Below, in pieces: positions 33,452-43,431 of a stretch of DNA of 64,000 nucleotides. A program made the translations under genes and the position numbers. This stretch comes from Zeus faber (lineage: Eukaryota; Chordata; Actinopteri; Zeiformes; Zeidae). Location: positions 4,825,001 through 4,889,000 of the forward strand of contig OY482861.1 of NCBI GenBank assembly GCA_960531495.1, written 5' to 3'. The notes beneath the pieces are model-generated. The model saw only the letters and a program-made list of their open reading frames with translations, did not search any database and was not told where the DNA came from. How positions within the stretch are numbered: position 1 is the stretch's first letter; each line of letters opens with the position of its first letter.

Positions 33452-34599
33452 CGTCTACAGAGCACACCATCACGAAGCGCTAGGCCATTCCCTTGCGACC
33501 ACAGTCCTCTCAGAGACGGGCCAGCTGCCACAATCTCCGACCAATCCAGTCTTCGGTTAGCAGCCAGCCAGCCTAAGACCTCACACAACTCAGGGTCGCC
33601 TTGCTGCTCGCCTGCCCAGTCCATCGTCACATCCAACCTCAGGGCCAAACATCTCTCAGCCTGCTCTCTCCTGCCCACTGCATCATTCGCTTCGGCACGG
33701 CTGCATTGTGCACACTCCTTCTCACATGGCCGCCTGGAGAGCCCGTCAGCATTCGTATGAGAACTTCCTCGCCTGTGCACCACTGAGAAGTTGTATTCTT
33801 GCAGCTTTTCCAACCACCTCGCCACTTGTCCCTCCGGTTCTTTGAAAGACATCAGCCATCTGAGAGAGGCATGATCTGTTCGAATGAGGAATTTCACCCC
33901 ACATAGGTAGTGCCTGAAGTGTTGCACAGACTGCACCACCGGCAGCAGTTCTCTTCGTGTCACACAATAATTGCGTTCTGCTTTAGTGAAGGTTTCGCTG
34001 TAATAAACAATCACCTGCTCGCCTTTTTCAGTGATCTGGGCCAGGACCGCTCCCATAGCATCATTGCTCGCATCCATGTCCAACACATATTGCCCATCCG
34101 GATCTGGGGCAGACAAAACCGGGGACCGACACAGGGCCGCTTTCAGCGCATCAAATGCTTGTTGCTCGTCAGGACCCCATCCAAACTTCACATTGTTACA
34201 TGTCAGACGGTGCAAAGGTGCAGCCACCATTGAGAACATTGCGATGAACCGTAGATAATATGACGCCAGGCCTAGGAAGGCGTGGACCTCAGAAGCATTC
34301 TTCGGCACCGGCCAGTCCCGAACTGCCGCAACCTTCCTCTCCTCTGTGTCTATCCCCTGACCTCTCACTTTGTGGCCCAGGAAAATGAGTTCCCTCTGCA
34401 ACATCTTGCACTTCTCTGGGTTCAGCTTCAGCCCCGCCGCCTGGAACTTAGAAAGCGCCAACCGAAGGGCCTGTAAGGCAGTGGTGAAGTCTGGACCATG
34501 GACCGGCACGTCATCCAGATAGACCTGCTTGTTCTGTGGTGGGACATCGGCAAGGACTCTCTCCATGAGCCTTTCGAATGTGGCTGGGGCGTTACACAA
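33379..34599 (-). CDS. Gypsy-B RT (C-terminal) and RNase H
   Basis: 406-residue frame beginning just after a stop in the RT palm. RT motif C reads QVYLDDVPVHG (YLDD present). Then come thumb/connection (FLGHKVRG, FLGLASYYLRFI), the RNase H motifs LDMDASNDAMGAVL, RELLPVV and RTDHASLRWL, and the end-of-domain HTNADGLSRRP. These are intact by eye. The stop at 34600-34602 (TGA, probably from GGA) is the only break from the upstream frame. The frame runs on past RNase H until a frameshift into integrase. Confidence 0.88.
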   Translation of the reverse strand: MCNAPATFERLMERVLADVPPQNKQVYLDDVPVHGPDFTTALQALRLALSKFQAAGLKLNPEKCKMLQRELIFLGHKVRGQGIDTEERKVAAVRDWPVPKNASEVHAFLGLASYYLRFIAMFSMVAAPLHRLTCNNVKFGWGPDEQQAFDALKAALCRSPVLSAPDPDGQYVLDMDASNDAMGAVLAQITEKGEQVIVYYSETFTKAERNYCVTRRELLPVVQSVQHFRHYLCGVKFLIRTDHASLRWLMSFKEPEGQVARWLEKLQEYNFSVVHRRGSSHTNADGLSRRPCEKECAQCSRAEANDAVGRREQAERCLALRLDVTMDWAGEQQGDPELCEVLGWLAANRRLDWSEIVAAGPSLRGLWSQGNGLALRDGVLCRRWKEPASGREKWQVDGRKAVRKRC

Positions 34600-34602
34600 T
34601 CA

Positions 34603-35748
34603 GAAAGGCATGACCGTGAACTGCCACAATCCAGAGCCTGTTGTGAAGGCCGTCTTAGGCCGGTCTTCTGGTGACAGCGGGACCTGCCAATACCCGCTCA
34701 TCAAATCAAGCGAAGAGAACCAGGCTGAACCTCTGACCCCATCCAGCGCATCATTAACTCGGGGCAGGGGATACCGGTCCTTCACAGTCATGTCATTCAG
34801 TGGTCTGAAATCGACACAAAACCACCACCCTGAATCACCTTTCTTCGGCACCATTACCACGGGCAACACCCACGCGCTGCTTGAGGGTTCAATCACCCCA
34901 GCTTCCAACATCTCCTCCACACATCGTTCAGCAGCCTCCTGCTTCTTCAGCGGAATGCACCGTGCTCGCTGGCGAATGGGGTGCTCCGTGCCTGTGTCGA
35001 TTTCATGCTGCACCAAATGGGTCTTCCCCAGGTCAGTGGGCAACGTGGCAAAGATTGACCGGAACTCATACAGAACATCCCATAACTGTTGCTGTTGTTC
35101 TTCTGACATCCCCTCTCTATTTTTATCCAGCACCATCTTGATAACTTGCTCCTGGGAAGGTGGTTCTTGCGGGAGACCATGGGTCTCGCCCCCACTCACT
35201 GCTGTATTGTTGATCGCAGGCTCCGTGGACAGGCACGCCAGACGCTCTGGGCCTGATTCTTGTGGCAGGTGTCCTTGTGAATGCATGTTCTCTGCGGGGA
35301 CAGTTGAAGCCTCTGATTGCCCTTCCTCTCGGGCAACCTCCCCACATGTCTCTGCCCTCTCCAATACGCTGGGCGTCTGGACCGCCCCACTTCCTTCATC
35401 CCCGCATATCAGGGGTAGTGGGGGACCACCCATGAACGTCACCCTCTTTCGACCCACATCCAACACGGCATTAGCGTCTCGCAAGAAGTCAAACCCCAGC
35501 AGGCACTCTTCATGGATATCAGCCACACACACAGTGTAAGGGAAAGTCTGTTCCCCTAACTGGATGTCAATTTCACAATGACCCAGCATTGCTGCTCTAT
35601 CTCCGGTCACAGTGATGAGAGGCCGCACTGTAGAGCACCCCTGGAAATTCTCTGGAAACATGTCTGGGCGTACGATTGTCACAGAAGAACCTGAATCAAC
35701 AAGTGCACATATAGGCATTCCATTAATCAGGGACAGCACTCGGGACAC
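34603..35748 (-). CDS. Gypsy-B protease and RT N-terminal part
   Basis: 382-residue frame. Protease: ALVDSGSSVTIV near residues 16-27 (DSG active site) and ECLLGFDFL near 86-94. A linker of about 100 residues follows, then RT: VLPVVMVPKKGDSG, FCVDFRPLN, FSSLDLMSGYWQV (motif A Asp) and TVMPF at the stop. WFCVDF in place of the usual RFCVDY is a small deviation. It continues in the same frame into 33379-34599 across one stop codon. Confidence 0.88.
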
Positions 35749-35796
35749 CTTGAGCCCTGACTGTGGTCGTACAGAACCCGCAGAACCCCGACACAG

Positions 35797-36808
35797 TTAT
35801 TCATAGCTGGCGAATACATAGAAGGTGAACGGCCCGGAGCGAGTGACCTTGCTCACCTCTGCTCCCCACCCCGTTTCCCGGCGGCTGGCGTTGGGCAGGG
35901 GGCATAGGATTAGAGAGTTCACGGCAGCTATACTGAATGTGGCCCATTTGGCCACACCTCCAACAGACCTGAGACAGCTGGTCTGGTGCCCCCCTAGAAT
36001 ACTGAGGCCTAGGTGGGGGCATAGCTGTGTCCCGCCACAGAAGGGAATCAACATTGCGTGTCGGCCTCCAATGCCGTCCTTCCGTAAAGATATCCTGCAC
36101 GCTCCAGCACGACCTCCCAAGATTCAGGTTTGCTGAGTCGGACCTGCTCCCGCAGCTTGTCAGGCCTCAGTCCGCTGATGAACGCCTCCTTTGCAAGGAT
36201 AAACCTCTGTTCTTCACTGAACTCTGGGAGCTGTCAGGGGGCCTGTTATCACCGCTCATCAAGGGGGTGTAGTAAGCAGGCTGAGTCACATTTTCCTCCC
36301 CTTCGCTCACATTAAGTGTAGGCGAGCTCCTGTAATCGCCCTCAAGGTGTCTTACTGGTTCAACATTATGATTTTGTTTCCTTGATCCCTCAGGCTGGGC
36401 GAACACACCGTTAATAATAGTAGCCTGTTTATCTTCACCCATAAGGCTATCCTGCTCATCTTCCAAACTCAGAACCCTCAGCTTTGGAATAGCACCCTCC
36501 CAACTAGCTCCAGATTCACGTCTCTGTGCAGCAGCAGCAGCTGAGCTGCCGGGCTGCTGTTCCATCGCAGCCGCATAGCGTGTCTTCAGCCACTCTCTGA
36601 ACAGTCTCTTTTCCATTTCGGGTGTGTATGCTGAACTATGATGTTGATAATCAATCGATTTGTCTCCTACTTTCCTCCGTTGTATCTCTGTTCCACCCGA
36701 ACGTGCCTCCATCTCCGCCGGAGTTATATCCGAGCGCGCTTGACTCACTTTTGCTTCCACAGACCGAGGGGGGGTTAGCACTCCACTCAGCATTCTTTTC
36801 TCCTCCAT
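35797..36808 (-). pseudogene. Gypsy-B gag
   Basis: Starts at 36808 (MEEKRMLSGVL), 37 bases after the primer-binding site. The first frame (to 36167) is low-complexity and charged, with a poly-Ala run (SSAAAAAQRR). A frameshift near 36160-36120 moves the frame. The second part contains CWRCGQMGHIQYSC, a CCHC zinc knuckle that binds element RNA, at about 35930-35975. It then overlaps the start of the protease frame. Gag capsid sequence is only weakly recognisable. Confidence 0.75.
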
Positions 36809-36844
36809 CGCCGTCGTTTTAGCTACCGTAGATTAGTGGGAAAT

Positions 36845-36862
36845 CCAACACTTCTGACACCA
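36845..36862 (-). promoter_or_regulatory. Gypsy-B primer-binding site
   Basis: Minus strand TGGTGTCAGAAGTGTTGG, one base after the 5' LTR. TGGTGTCAGAAGTG is a primer site I have often seen in vertebrate Gypsy elements; the tRNA is not assigned here. Confidence 0.8.
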
Positions 36863-36863
36863 A

Positions 36864-37228
36864 TGTGACGTTTAGCGGGGTAGCTTGACAGACGAGGCGT
36901 GGAGACAAGATCCAAGTTGCTAACTCAAACACTGAGCCCAGATTTATTTCCCTGTCAGTCACGTACTGACGTACAGCTAACCCGAGGTTGAGGGCACTGG
37001 ATTAAAACAAATAACAGGGTGGCTAGCCCAAGGTAAATGATAGATGCGGGGCAGTGTCTCTAAGCTACTTCGTTCCCGGCGCGCACCACCAACAAACACA
37101 ACCACCATCTTCGCTTCCCTCCTTTTTTTCTCTCCTCCGGAACAGAACCTGCAGCCAATCCCCAACCAGTGACACCTCCCTCAATTAAAGCAACAGAACA
37201 CACATGTACACAGTACCCCAGCGTTACA
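36864..37228 (-). repeat. Gypsy-B 5' LTR
   Basis: 365 bp, same ends as the 3' LTR; the 5' member on the minus strand. Confidence 0.92.
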
Positions 37229-37523
37229 ATATTTAACCAGGAAGTATCCAAAATCGAAAACACCATAAGTTAACTAACTTAATTTTCAAATGAATGTCCT
37301 TGCCCCAGGTGATCAATGCTTCCCTTTCCATATTTGTTGAAAAAGATGATTGCCAAGGGGGCAAACAGGCACTGTTCATTGATTCAAACGCAATGACAGA
37401 CGTATGGCTAGGGTAAATGACAAGAGGTTAGGCAGGTCTAAGGTTAGGCAGGTCCTTTTGTTCTGATGTATGTTCAAGAAACTTGATTGTGCTTTGATAA
37501 CACTGGTAGAGAAATATCTATCG

Positions 37524-37703
37524 CTGGGGATGGTAGCTCAGGAGGTAGAGCTGGTCATCTAGTAATCTAAAGGTTGCTGGTTTGATCCCAGGCTCCCATC
37601 TGCTAGCATGCTGTAGTGTCCCTGAGCAAGACACTTAACCCTGATGGCTGCATCCGTCGGTGTTTGAAAGTCGCTTTGGATAAAAGCGTCTGCTTAATGT
37701 AAT
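37524..37703 (+). mobile_element. tRNA-derived SINE with L2-type 3' tail
   Basis: The head GGGATGGTAGCTCAGGAGGT and GGTTGCTGGTTTGATCCCAG form A and B boxes. The 3' part CTTTGGATAAAAGCGTCTGC is the conserved tail shared by many teleost SINEs and L2-related LINEs. Not a tRNA gene. Confidence 0.82.
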
Positions 37704-38026
37704 GATTTACAGTAAATTGGGGTTGTCTTTTTTACATACCTCCAAATTTAAAAATGTTTGGAGTCCACAAGGTAACAGTTGTGTTCTTTGTTGTTTGATA
37801 TGTCCCATTATCAAGGCCAAAGTAAATCTTCTGTTAGTATATTGCATAATCATTTGTTGCTTTCTGTCTTCTTTTCAGGTCATTCATGAGAGAGTATGTA
37901 AGGTGTTCTGTTGGACGCCACTTCATGTGGCATATATGTCTTGAAAGTATTTTTTTTTAATTGTATATTTCTTTATAGAAACATGAATCTGATTTTGAAA
38001 AGGTTTATTTTTTGGTTTTATTTAGA

Positions 38027-38240
38027 TTCATTCAAGATTGAAGAAGTTTATTTGTCACATACATATACATATGTTTCATACACACATACATACATATATG
38101 CAGTGAAATGTCATTGCAACGCACCCGGAGATTACGCACAATAGACTGTAAAAATACAAAAACTTGCGTAATCGACACTAGGTGCTCATGCAGGCAACTG
38201 CAAAGGGCAGCGCAACAATTGTGATTCTGGATTCTATAAT
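38027..38240 (+). repeat. Short interspersed repeat (same family as 1532-1660)
   Basis: ATTCAAGATTGAAGAAG head, then GTTTATTTGTCACATACATA and GCACCCGGAGATTACGCACA. It is the reverse complement of about 40380-40598. Confidence 0.65.
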
Positions 38241-38476
38241 TATATAATAGTATTAATTGACTGTGTTGTATTAAATATACATTTAACTATACTTATAAAG
38301 AGAGACATTAAGTTAAGTAACTTTGATTAAGTTAAACATGTTAATTCAAACATGTTCTTGTTATGCTGAGAAAGTTGTGGCAGAGGAACCTCCAGTTTTT
38401 CCATATTTAGCAAAGGCAGTGGAGAAATAAAATGAGAGGTAGCTGTCAGACTGCTGAATGAGACTGGTAAGTTTAC

Positions 38477-38744
38477 ATTGCTCTGTGGCACCTGAATAGG
38501 CAGTAGAATAATACGAAACAGGTGGAGGGCTTGTCCCTGTTCCTGTAGGCTGACAAAGCACTGCGTATGCATATTTGCCCCCAGTGGACGTAGCCACATA
38601 CAGCAAAAAGTTCTTGGAGTAGTCTGGCAGCGCTAGCGCTGGAGCTTCTTGTACCTTCTGTTTGATTGTCTCAAATGCCATATGACCTTCCTGCTTCCGG
38701 GTGAGGTTACAATGGAGTTGAGCGTTCCCAGTCTCTTTTATCAT
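38477..38744 (-). pseudogene. ERV-B RNase H start (connection)
   Basis: In frame after a stop at about 38750 (CCT TAG where ERV-C reads CCT TTG). It contains LPDYSKNFLLYVATSTGGKY and PVSYYSTAYSG, the start of the connection/RNase H region. Relative to ERV-C about 20 bp are missing near 38490, after which homology ends. Catalytic RNase H residues are not present. Confidence 0.7.
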
Positions 38745-38750
38745 GGCTCT

Positions 38751-39862
38751 CTAAGGCCCTGTTAGGCAGGCATATTCTTCTACCCAAGCCGAAGAATATC
38801 CCGCAATGCCAAGAAATGTCATCATCTCTCTGACTGTTCTGGGCTTTGGTGCCGTTCGAATGGCTTCCAAATGACTCTCAGAGATGCTTCTATGTCCATG
38901 GGTTATTGTTTGACCCATATAAACGACTTTTTCATGACAATACTGAAGCTTCTTCTGAGAGGCCTTGTGTCCTTTGTCTGCCAATAGTTGTAACAGTTTG
39001 ACTGAGTCTTCATGGCATGTTTCCTTGTCTGGTGAACAGATGATAATGTCATCCACATACTGAATGACGGTACTTTTCAAGATCTGATCGATCCCAGCCA
39101 AGTCATCATGCAACACCTTATTGAAAATGTGAGGGCTATGTTTGAATCCTTGAGGGAGCCTCTTGTATTTGAAGGTTTTTCCTTTGTATGTGAATCCAAA
39201 CAACCCTTGACTTTCTTCGCTCAAAGGAACACTAAATAATACTCCACACAATTCCAACACTGTGAAGTGTGTAGCCTCTGGAGGAATTTGGGCTAACAAG
39301 GTATGTGGATCTGGTACATCAGCTGGAAAGTCCTGTACCACTTCATTTACCACCCTCAAGTCATGCACCAAGCAATACCATTCATCTGGTTTCTTTAGAG
39401 GCAGTATAGGCGTATTACTCTGAGGATCCGAACATATTTCCACTACACCTGCTTTTAACAGTCCTTCAATTTGTGGTTCAATCCCTTTGATTGCCTCCTC
39501 CTTTTGTGGGAACTGGTTCTTCCAAGGAGGTTTGAATCCTGGTCGCAGTTCAACTCTCACCGGTTGAGCTGTTTTCACAAGTCCGATGTCAGTACTAAGT
39601 TGTGGAATTTGTTGCAGCATCTCTTCTCTCATGCTGTCTGAGCTCAATTTATTGCTGAGCATTGACTCATGTGTCATCTGTACCACTTGTGGTTGTCCTT
39701 GTCCTTGGGCTGAAATCATGATTTTTATGAACATCTGTTCATCACTCATCCAAATGGCAAGATTCTCCTTTATTGGTGCAAAAATGGCTTCCTCAGCTTC
39801 TGCCATCATTTCTCGTATATGCTTCTGCTCAAATCCTTCAGCCACCATTAAAGTCACACTGA
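38751..39862 (-). pseudogene. ERV-B reverse transcriptase
   Basis: RT copies the viral RNA into DNA. The frame runs from the insert at 39866 through AEAEEAIFAPIKENLAIW, a motif A region FTVLELCGVLFSV (Glu where ERV-C has Asp), LPQGFKHSP (motif B) and YVDDIIICSP (motif C, YVDD intact), ending LTGP at a stop. This gamma-retrovirus-like pattern (LPQGF, YVDD, FLGIAGY) places the family in the gamma/epsilon group. The frame is open for over 360 codons, but loss of the motif A Asp would inactivate it. Confidence 0.8.
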
Positions 39863-39865
39863 ATA

Positions 39866-40598
39866 CCCTGAAACAGAACACCCCAAAACACTCAACACCC
39901 TGAAACACAACACCCCAAAACACTGAATACCCTGAAACAGAACACCCCAAAACACTCAACACCCCAAAACACTCAACACCCCAAAACACAACACCCCAAA
40001 ACACTGAATACCCTGAAACAGAACACCCCAAAACACTCAACACCCTGAAACACAACACCCCAAAACACTGAATACCCTGAAACAGAACACCCCAAAACAC
40101 TCAACACCCCAAAACACTCAACACCCTGACACAGTCAACACCCCAAAACTCTTGGCCTCATTCACAAAAGGTGCGTCCAGTCCATCGCCCGCAGAGCGAG
40201 CACCGTCGCCCCGTTCACTCACTCTGAGCGGTTTTGTTTTCAAGCCAGAAAACATGGCCGTCAACGACAACTGACGATCAGCTTATGTCATCACACACCC
40301 TACGTCATCAACGTAGTGCGAGATGTTTACACAAAGTTGGTGAAATGACGTGAAACACTGAGACATTTCATTCAATGTATTATATAATTATAGGACCCAG
40401 AATCGCGATTGTGGCGCCTCCCCTTGCGGCTGCCTGCGCGAGCACCTTGTGTCGATTACGCACATTTTGGTATTTTTTAGTATTTATAGAGCTTATTGTG
40501 CGTAATCACCGGGTGTCATGACATTTCACAGCATATATGTACGACCGTATGTATATGTATGTGACAAATAATCTCTTGAACTTGAACTTGAACTTGAA
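39866..40598 (-). mobile_element. Repeat insertion inside ERV-B (minisatellite plus SINE/LINE tail)
   Basis: Absent at this point in ERV-C. The first part (39866-40155) is a minisatellite with CACCCCAAAACACT and CCCTGAAACA units in higher-order arrangement. The second (about 40190-40598) is unique sequence ending in an (CTTGAA)n tail and matches 38027-38240 inverted. CACACT flanks both ends, a likely target duplication. The minisatellite reads open in the RT frame, giving an artificial repeat-rich N-terminal extension. Confidence 0.65.
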
Positions 40599-40794
40599 CA
40601 TGTGGCACACACTTGTCATACTCTTTCTCAAGATGCTCAGTGTTTATCTTCATAGCTGCTTCTTGTGGTCCCACAATTATGCAGCACAAGTTCAGCTGAA
40701 CGTGCTTGGGTTGATTACTCAACCACTCCTCTGGATCCAATTGGCCAGCATTCTTAAAATATTTAAGCGTGCAATGATGTGGGTACTCAGGGGG

Positions 40795-41280
40795 CTAAAA
40801 ATCAGGCATATTTGCCACAATGAACTTTTCCCATCTCTTGGCTGGCTCTATTTGTTCTTGACTAAGATTTCCAATCCAATATACTGAAGAAGTCTCAGTC
40901 TCTTGTGCCATAAATAATTGGTGGTAGACATCAGGTGGCACATCCACCAGACAGCCGTCTGATGTACACCGTATTGTACAATTTAGTTTGCACACAGCAT
41001 CTCTTCCCAAGAGTGCTATGGGCGTATGTTCTGCCACCAATATGGGTAATTACATTACCCAATATGGGTAGTTATTTTCCGATTTTTATAGGGGAGCTCA
41101 ATTGGTTTTGTGAGAGGAATCAGCTGTCTCACACCCTCAAACCCGATTGTCCGTACCAATTGGTCAGACATGGGGAGATGTATAGCATCTTCAGGCCGAA
41201 CACAGGTGAAAGCTGCTCCACAGTCTGCCATTACTTCCATTGGTTTACCATTTATTTTCACCTTTATTTTTGGATCTTTC
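40795..41280 (-). pseudogene. ERV-B protease
   Basis: Aspartic protease that would cleave Gag-Pol. The active-site region reads MADCGAAFT (residues about 10-18), so the usual DTG or DSG triplet is DCG. ALLGRDAVCKLN later corresponds to the conserved Gly-Arg-Asp turn. A short duplication near 41040-41065 (ATATGGGTA repeated) shifts the frame. The C-terminal extension ends WEKFIVANMPDF. Matches ERV-C 60130-60579. Confidence 0.75.
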
Positions 41281-41333
41281 TCCGGCCCTGATACTACCAG
41301 CTGACACCTCCCTTTCGAGTCTTCCGGGCACTC

Positions 41334-41765
41334 CTAGTATCCAGGTTCCGGACCCCTGTAAGGGTTCGCTGGTCCCTTGGGTGGCTGTGGTTGTCCTCTG
41401 AAACCTCCTCTGAAGCCTCCTCTGAAGCCTCCTCTGGACCTGTAACAGTCACGTGCAAAGTGGCCTAGTTGTCCACAGTTATAACATGCTCCTGGAGACT
41501 GTTGGAAATTTCCTCCTCTACCTCTTCCTAAATTTCCTTGACCTCTTCCTTTCCATATTTGTGATTGATCAAAGGCTGGCTGTGGAAGGGAGACAGTGGG
41601 GACCACCGGTGGTTGAACCTGACTCTGTCCTTGCTGTGGTTGTGGTGGTAATTGATTTGGTTGTGACTGACTCTGCATAACCACAGCTTGTTTCTTTTCC
41701 TTCTTATTATCCATCAACTGTATTTGGTTGAGTTTTCTGAGAGTTTTCTTGTTCTTTCTGGTCAT
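41334..41765 (-). pseudogene. ERV-B nucleocapsid
   Basis: 143 residues: a Gln/Pro-rich N-terminal part, then [14 protein letters not shown], one CCHC knuckle that binds genomic RNA, followed by repeated RGGF units (three, versus four in ERV-C). An RGG-type tail after the knuckle is unusual in retroviral nucleocapsids. Open over its length but separated from capsid by a frame change. Confidence 0.8.
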
Positions 41766-41868
41766 GCTCCTTTTTCCGATATAGCTCCACTTGATGTGCT
41801 ATGTGATCGGCATAAACACCTTTGGTCATGCTTCCAAGACCAACCATTTCGGCCAATTTGCTCCTCAC

Positions 41869-42468
41869 TTAAAGAGGCAGCTCCTTCTGTATTTTGGCTC
41901 GGAGAATTGATTTCTCCATTTGATTCAAATCTGGATCATTTCCTGTGATATTTCTCCACACTTGATGAACCCTTGACACATAAGCCCTTGGGTTTTCTTG
42001 TGGACCCAATGACTCAACAAAGATTTTGTCTGGGTGTACGTTTGTTGGAAATGCATCTCTCAATGCTCTCCACATCCGACCTCTGCTTGCAGCAAACAAT
42101 TCTGGGTCATATACTGCAGTTGCCACATATCTGCTAAGGCCTGCCGCCTGCAGGATCTCCTCCATCGCTGGGACTCCAATAAGGTTAGCCAGAAGTCTTT
42201 TAATATCTCCCATGGCAGGCTGCGTTCCCACCAAAACCTCTTCCAGCTTTGAGATCCACGGATGTGCTCCATCTTGAAATGTTGGTAACTTTTCAAGTAT
42301 GTTAGACATGTCTGTATTCTGCCGAGGCTTGTACTCTAAATTTTGTCCTCGAATTATCACTGGACACATTTTGTTGGGTCTCTTTCCTTTTCTTAGCCGT
42401 AGTCCATACCTCAAGTGTCTGGCTTTTGAGCCTTTTTCTTCTGTAATATCTTCTCCGTTATTTGCCAT
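41869..42468 (-). pseudogene. ERV-B capsid
   Basis: 199-residue frame beginning in the p12-capsid linker. It shows a capsid-type N-terminal region (LPTFQDGAHPWISKLEEV), a region with VPAMEEILQAAGL, and a C-terminal part with FVESLGPQENPRAYVSRVHQ, which resembles the major homology region of gamma-like capsids in position and pattern. The only capsid copy in the window; ERV-A and ERV-C have lost it by deletion. Confidence 0.7.
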
Positions 42469-42617
42469 TTGTGTAATTGTTTTTCCAATATTTGTTGAAC
42501 TTCTGGACAGGTGGTGTCACTAATGTCCTCGAGGCATCTGTCTATACTCCTCTCAATCTCTCTTAAAGCCATGCGTCTGTCATCTCCTACCCCTGTGCTG
42601 ACTGCTAACGGTTGAAA

Positions 42618-43431
42618 TTAGGAAGGACCTTCTTTCTCCGATTCTTCATCACTTTCGGCCTGTTCATTCTCATCCGTGTCGTCTGTTCCCGGAGCCATTT
42701 TCCTCACTGGTCGATCTCCTTTTTTCTCTGCTTTTGCCAGCATCCATCTGACTGCGGGGTCATATCCTCCAATAGCTTCGTCCGAGTCACTCACACTCTC
42801 TTCTCCTATTTCCAGGCTTCTGACTTGTTGCCTGCTTCCCAAACGGTTCCTTCTCTTGGTATTGTTGGAGCTTGGATACATCTTCATGGTTGTTGTAGCC
42901 TTGCCCATCTCTATTATTTGCTCATCCTCATCTTTGAAGAGTTAGTTGCCGTCCGTTGTCATCACTGGGAGCTGAGGATGAACATCAATGAACTTCACTT
43001 CCTTCTCATAAGGCAGGGGCTTCTTTACAGATGCTGTATGTGAGAAGGGTGTGGTAATCTTCTCCATCAATTTTTCTGCTTCCTTTTCATTTTTTTTAAT
43101 TTCTTGTCTACTTTGTTCTCTTTTATTTTTTGCAGCTTCGAACCATGTCTGTCCCTCCTTTACAAACAGCTGTAGAATGCCAAGTTCCGTTTGTCTTTTC
43201 TCCGTGCGTCTCTTTCCTCTTTTTCCTTTATTTTGATTTACTTTATTTGTGGACACAAGCACCTCGTTTTAATCACATCCGGGTTAAGAGTTCCTTCAGC
43301 TGGCCATGGTTGTTCAATGTCAGGCCACCGCTTGCTCCATTTCCTGATATTTTTGCAATATCTTTAATAAGAGGATTATTCTTTTGCACTACATCAATAG
43401 GAGTGATTACTTTTGTAATTTTTGCATCCAT
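42618..43431 (-). pseudogene. ERV-B matrix and p12-like region
   Basis: The start codon at 43431-43429 (minus) aligns with the other two gag starts. The frame at 43262-42942 is lysine/glutamate-rich (FVKEGQTWFEAAKNKREQSR) and ends at a stop where the others read on. The next frame (42908-42618) has SLEIGEESVSDSDEAIGGYD and an acidic end. N-terminal matrix is frameshifted near 43265. No myristoylation signal is obvious at the start. Confidence 0.72.

Larger units (their letters stand above)
31609..37228 (-). mobile_element. Gypsy-B: nearly complete Ty3/Gypsy element
   Basis: 5.6 kb with two 365-bp LTRs (31609-31973 and 36864-37228), about 5 differences by eye (about 1.4%), so a fairly recent insertion. 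Order on the minus strand: LTR, primer-binding site, gag with CCHC, protease, RT-RNase H, integrase, polypurine tract, LTR. There is no chromodomain. The lesions I can see are one stop in RT, a frameshift in gag and one between RNase H and integrase. No clean target duplication was found. Confidence 0.92.
37229..38476. other. Intergenic stretch between Gypsy-B and ERV-B
   Basis: Contains a SINE (37524-37703) and a short interspersed repeat (38027-38240). The rest has no gene I can support. 38340-38476 follows directly on the broken end of ERV-B pol and is of unknown origin. Confidence 0.5.

Noticed and set aside
34529-35539. 336-residue plus-strand frame in Gypsy-B
   Set aside because: Antisense shadow of the protease-RT frame.
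37317-37435. Exon-like block after a CCCCAG acceptor
   Set aside because: Reads open for about 35 codons but resembles no protein I know and has no clear donor.
37530-37600. tRNA gene
   Set aside because: Same reason; the 3' part is the conserved SINE/L2 tail.
39866-40155. CRISPR-like array of short repeats
   Set aside because: Units are directly adjacent and hierarchical with no unique spacers, and the DNA is eukaryotic: a minisatellite.
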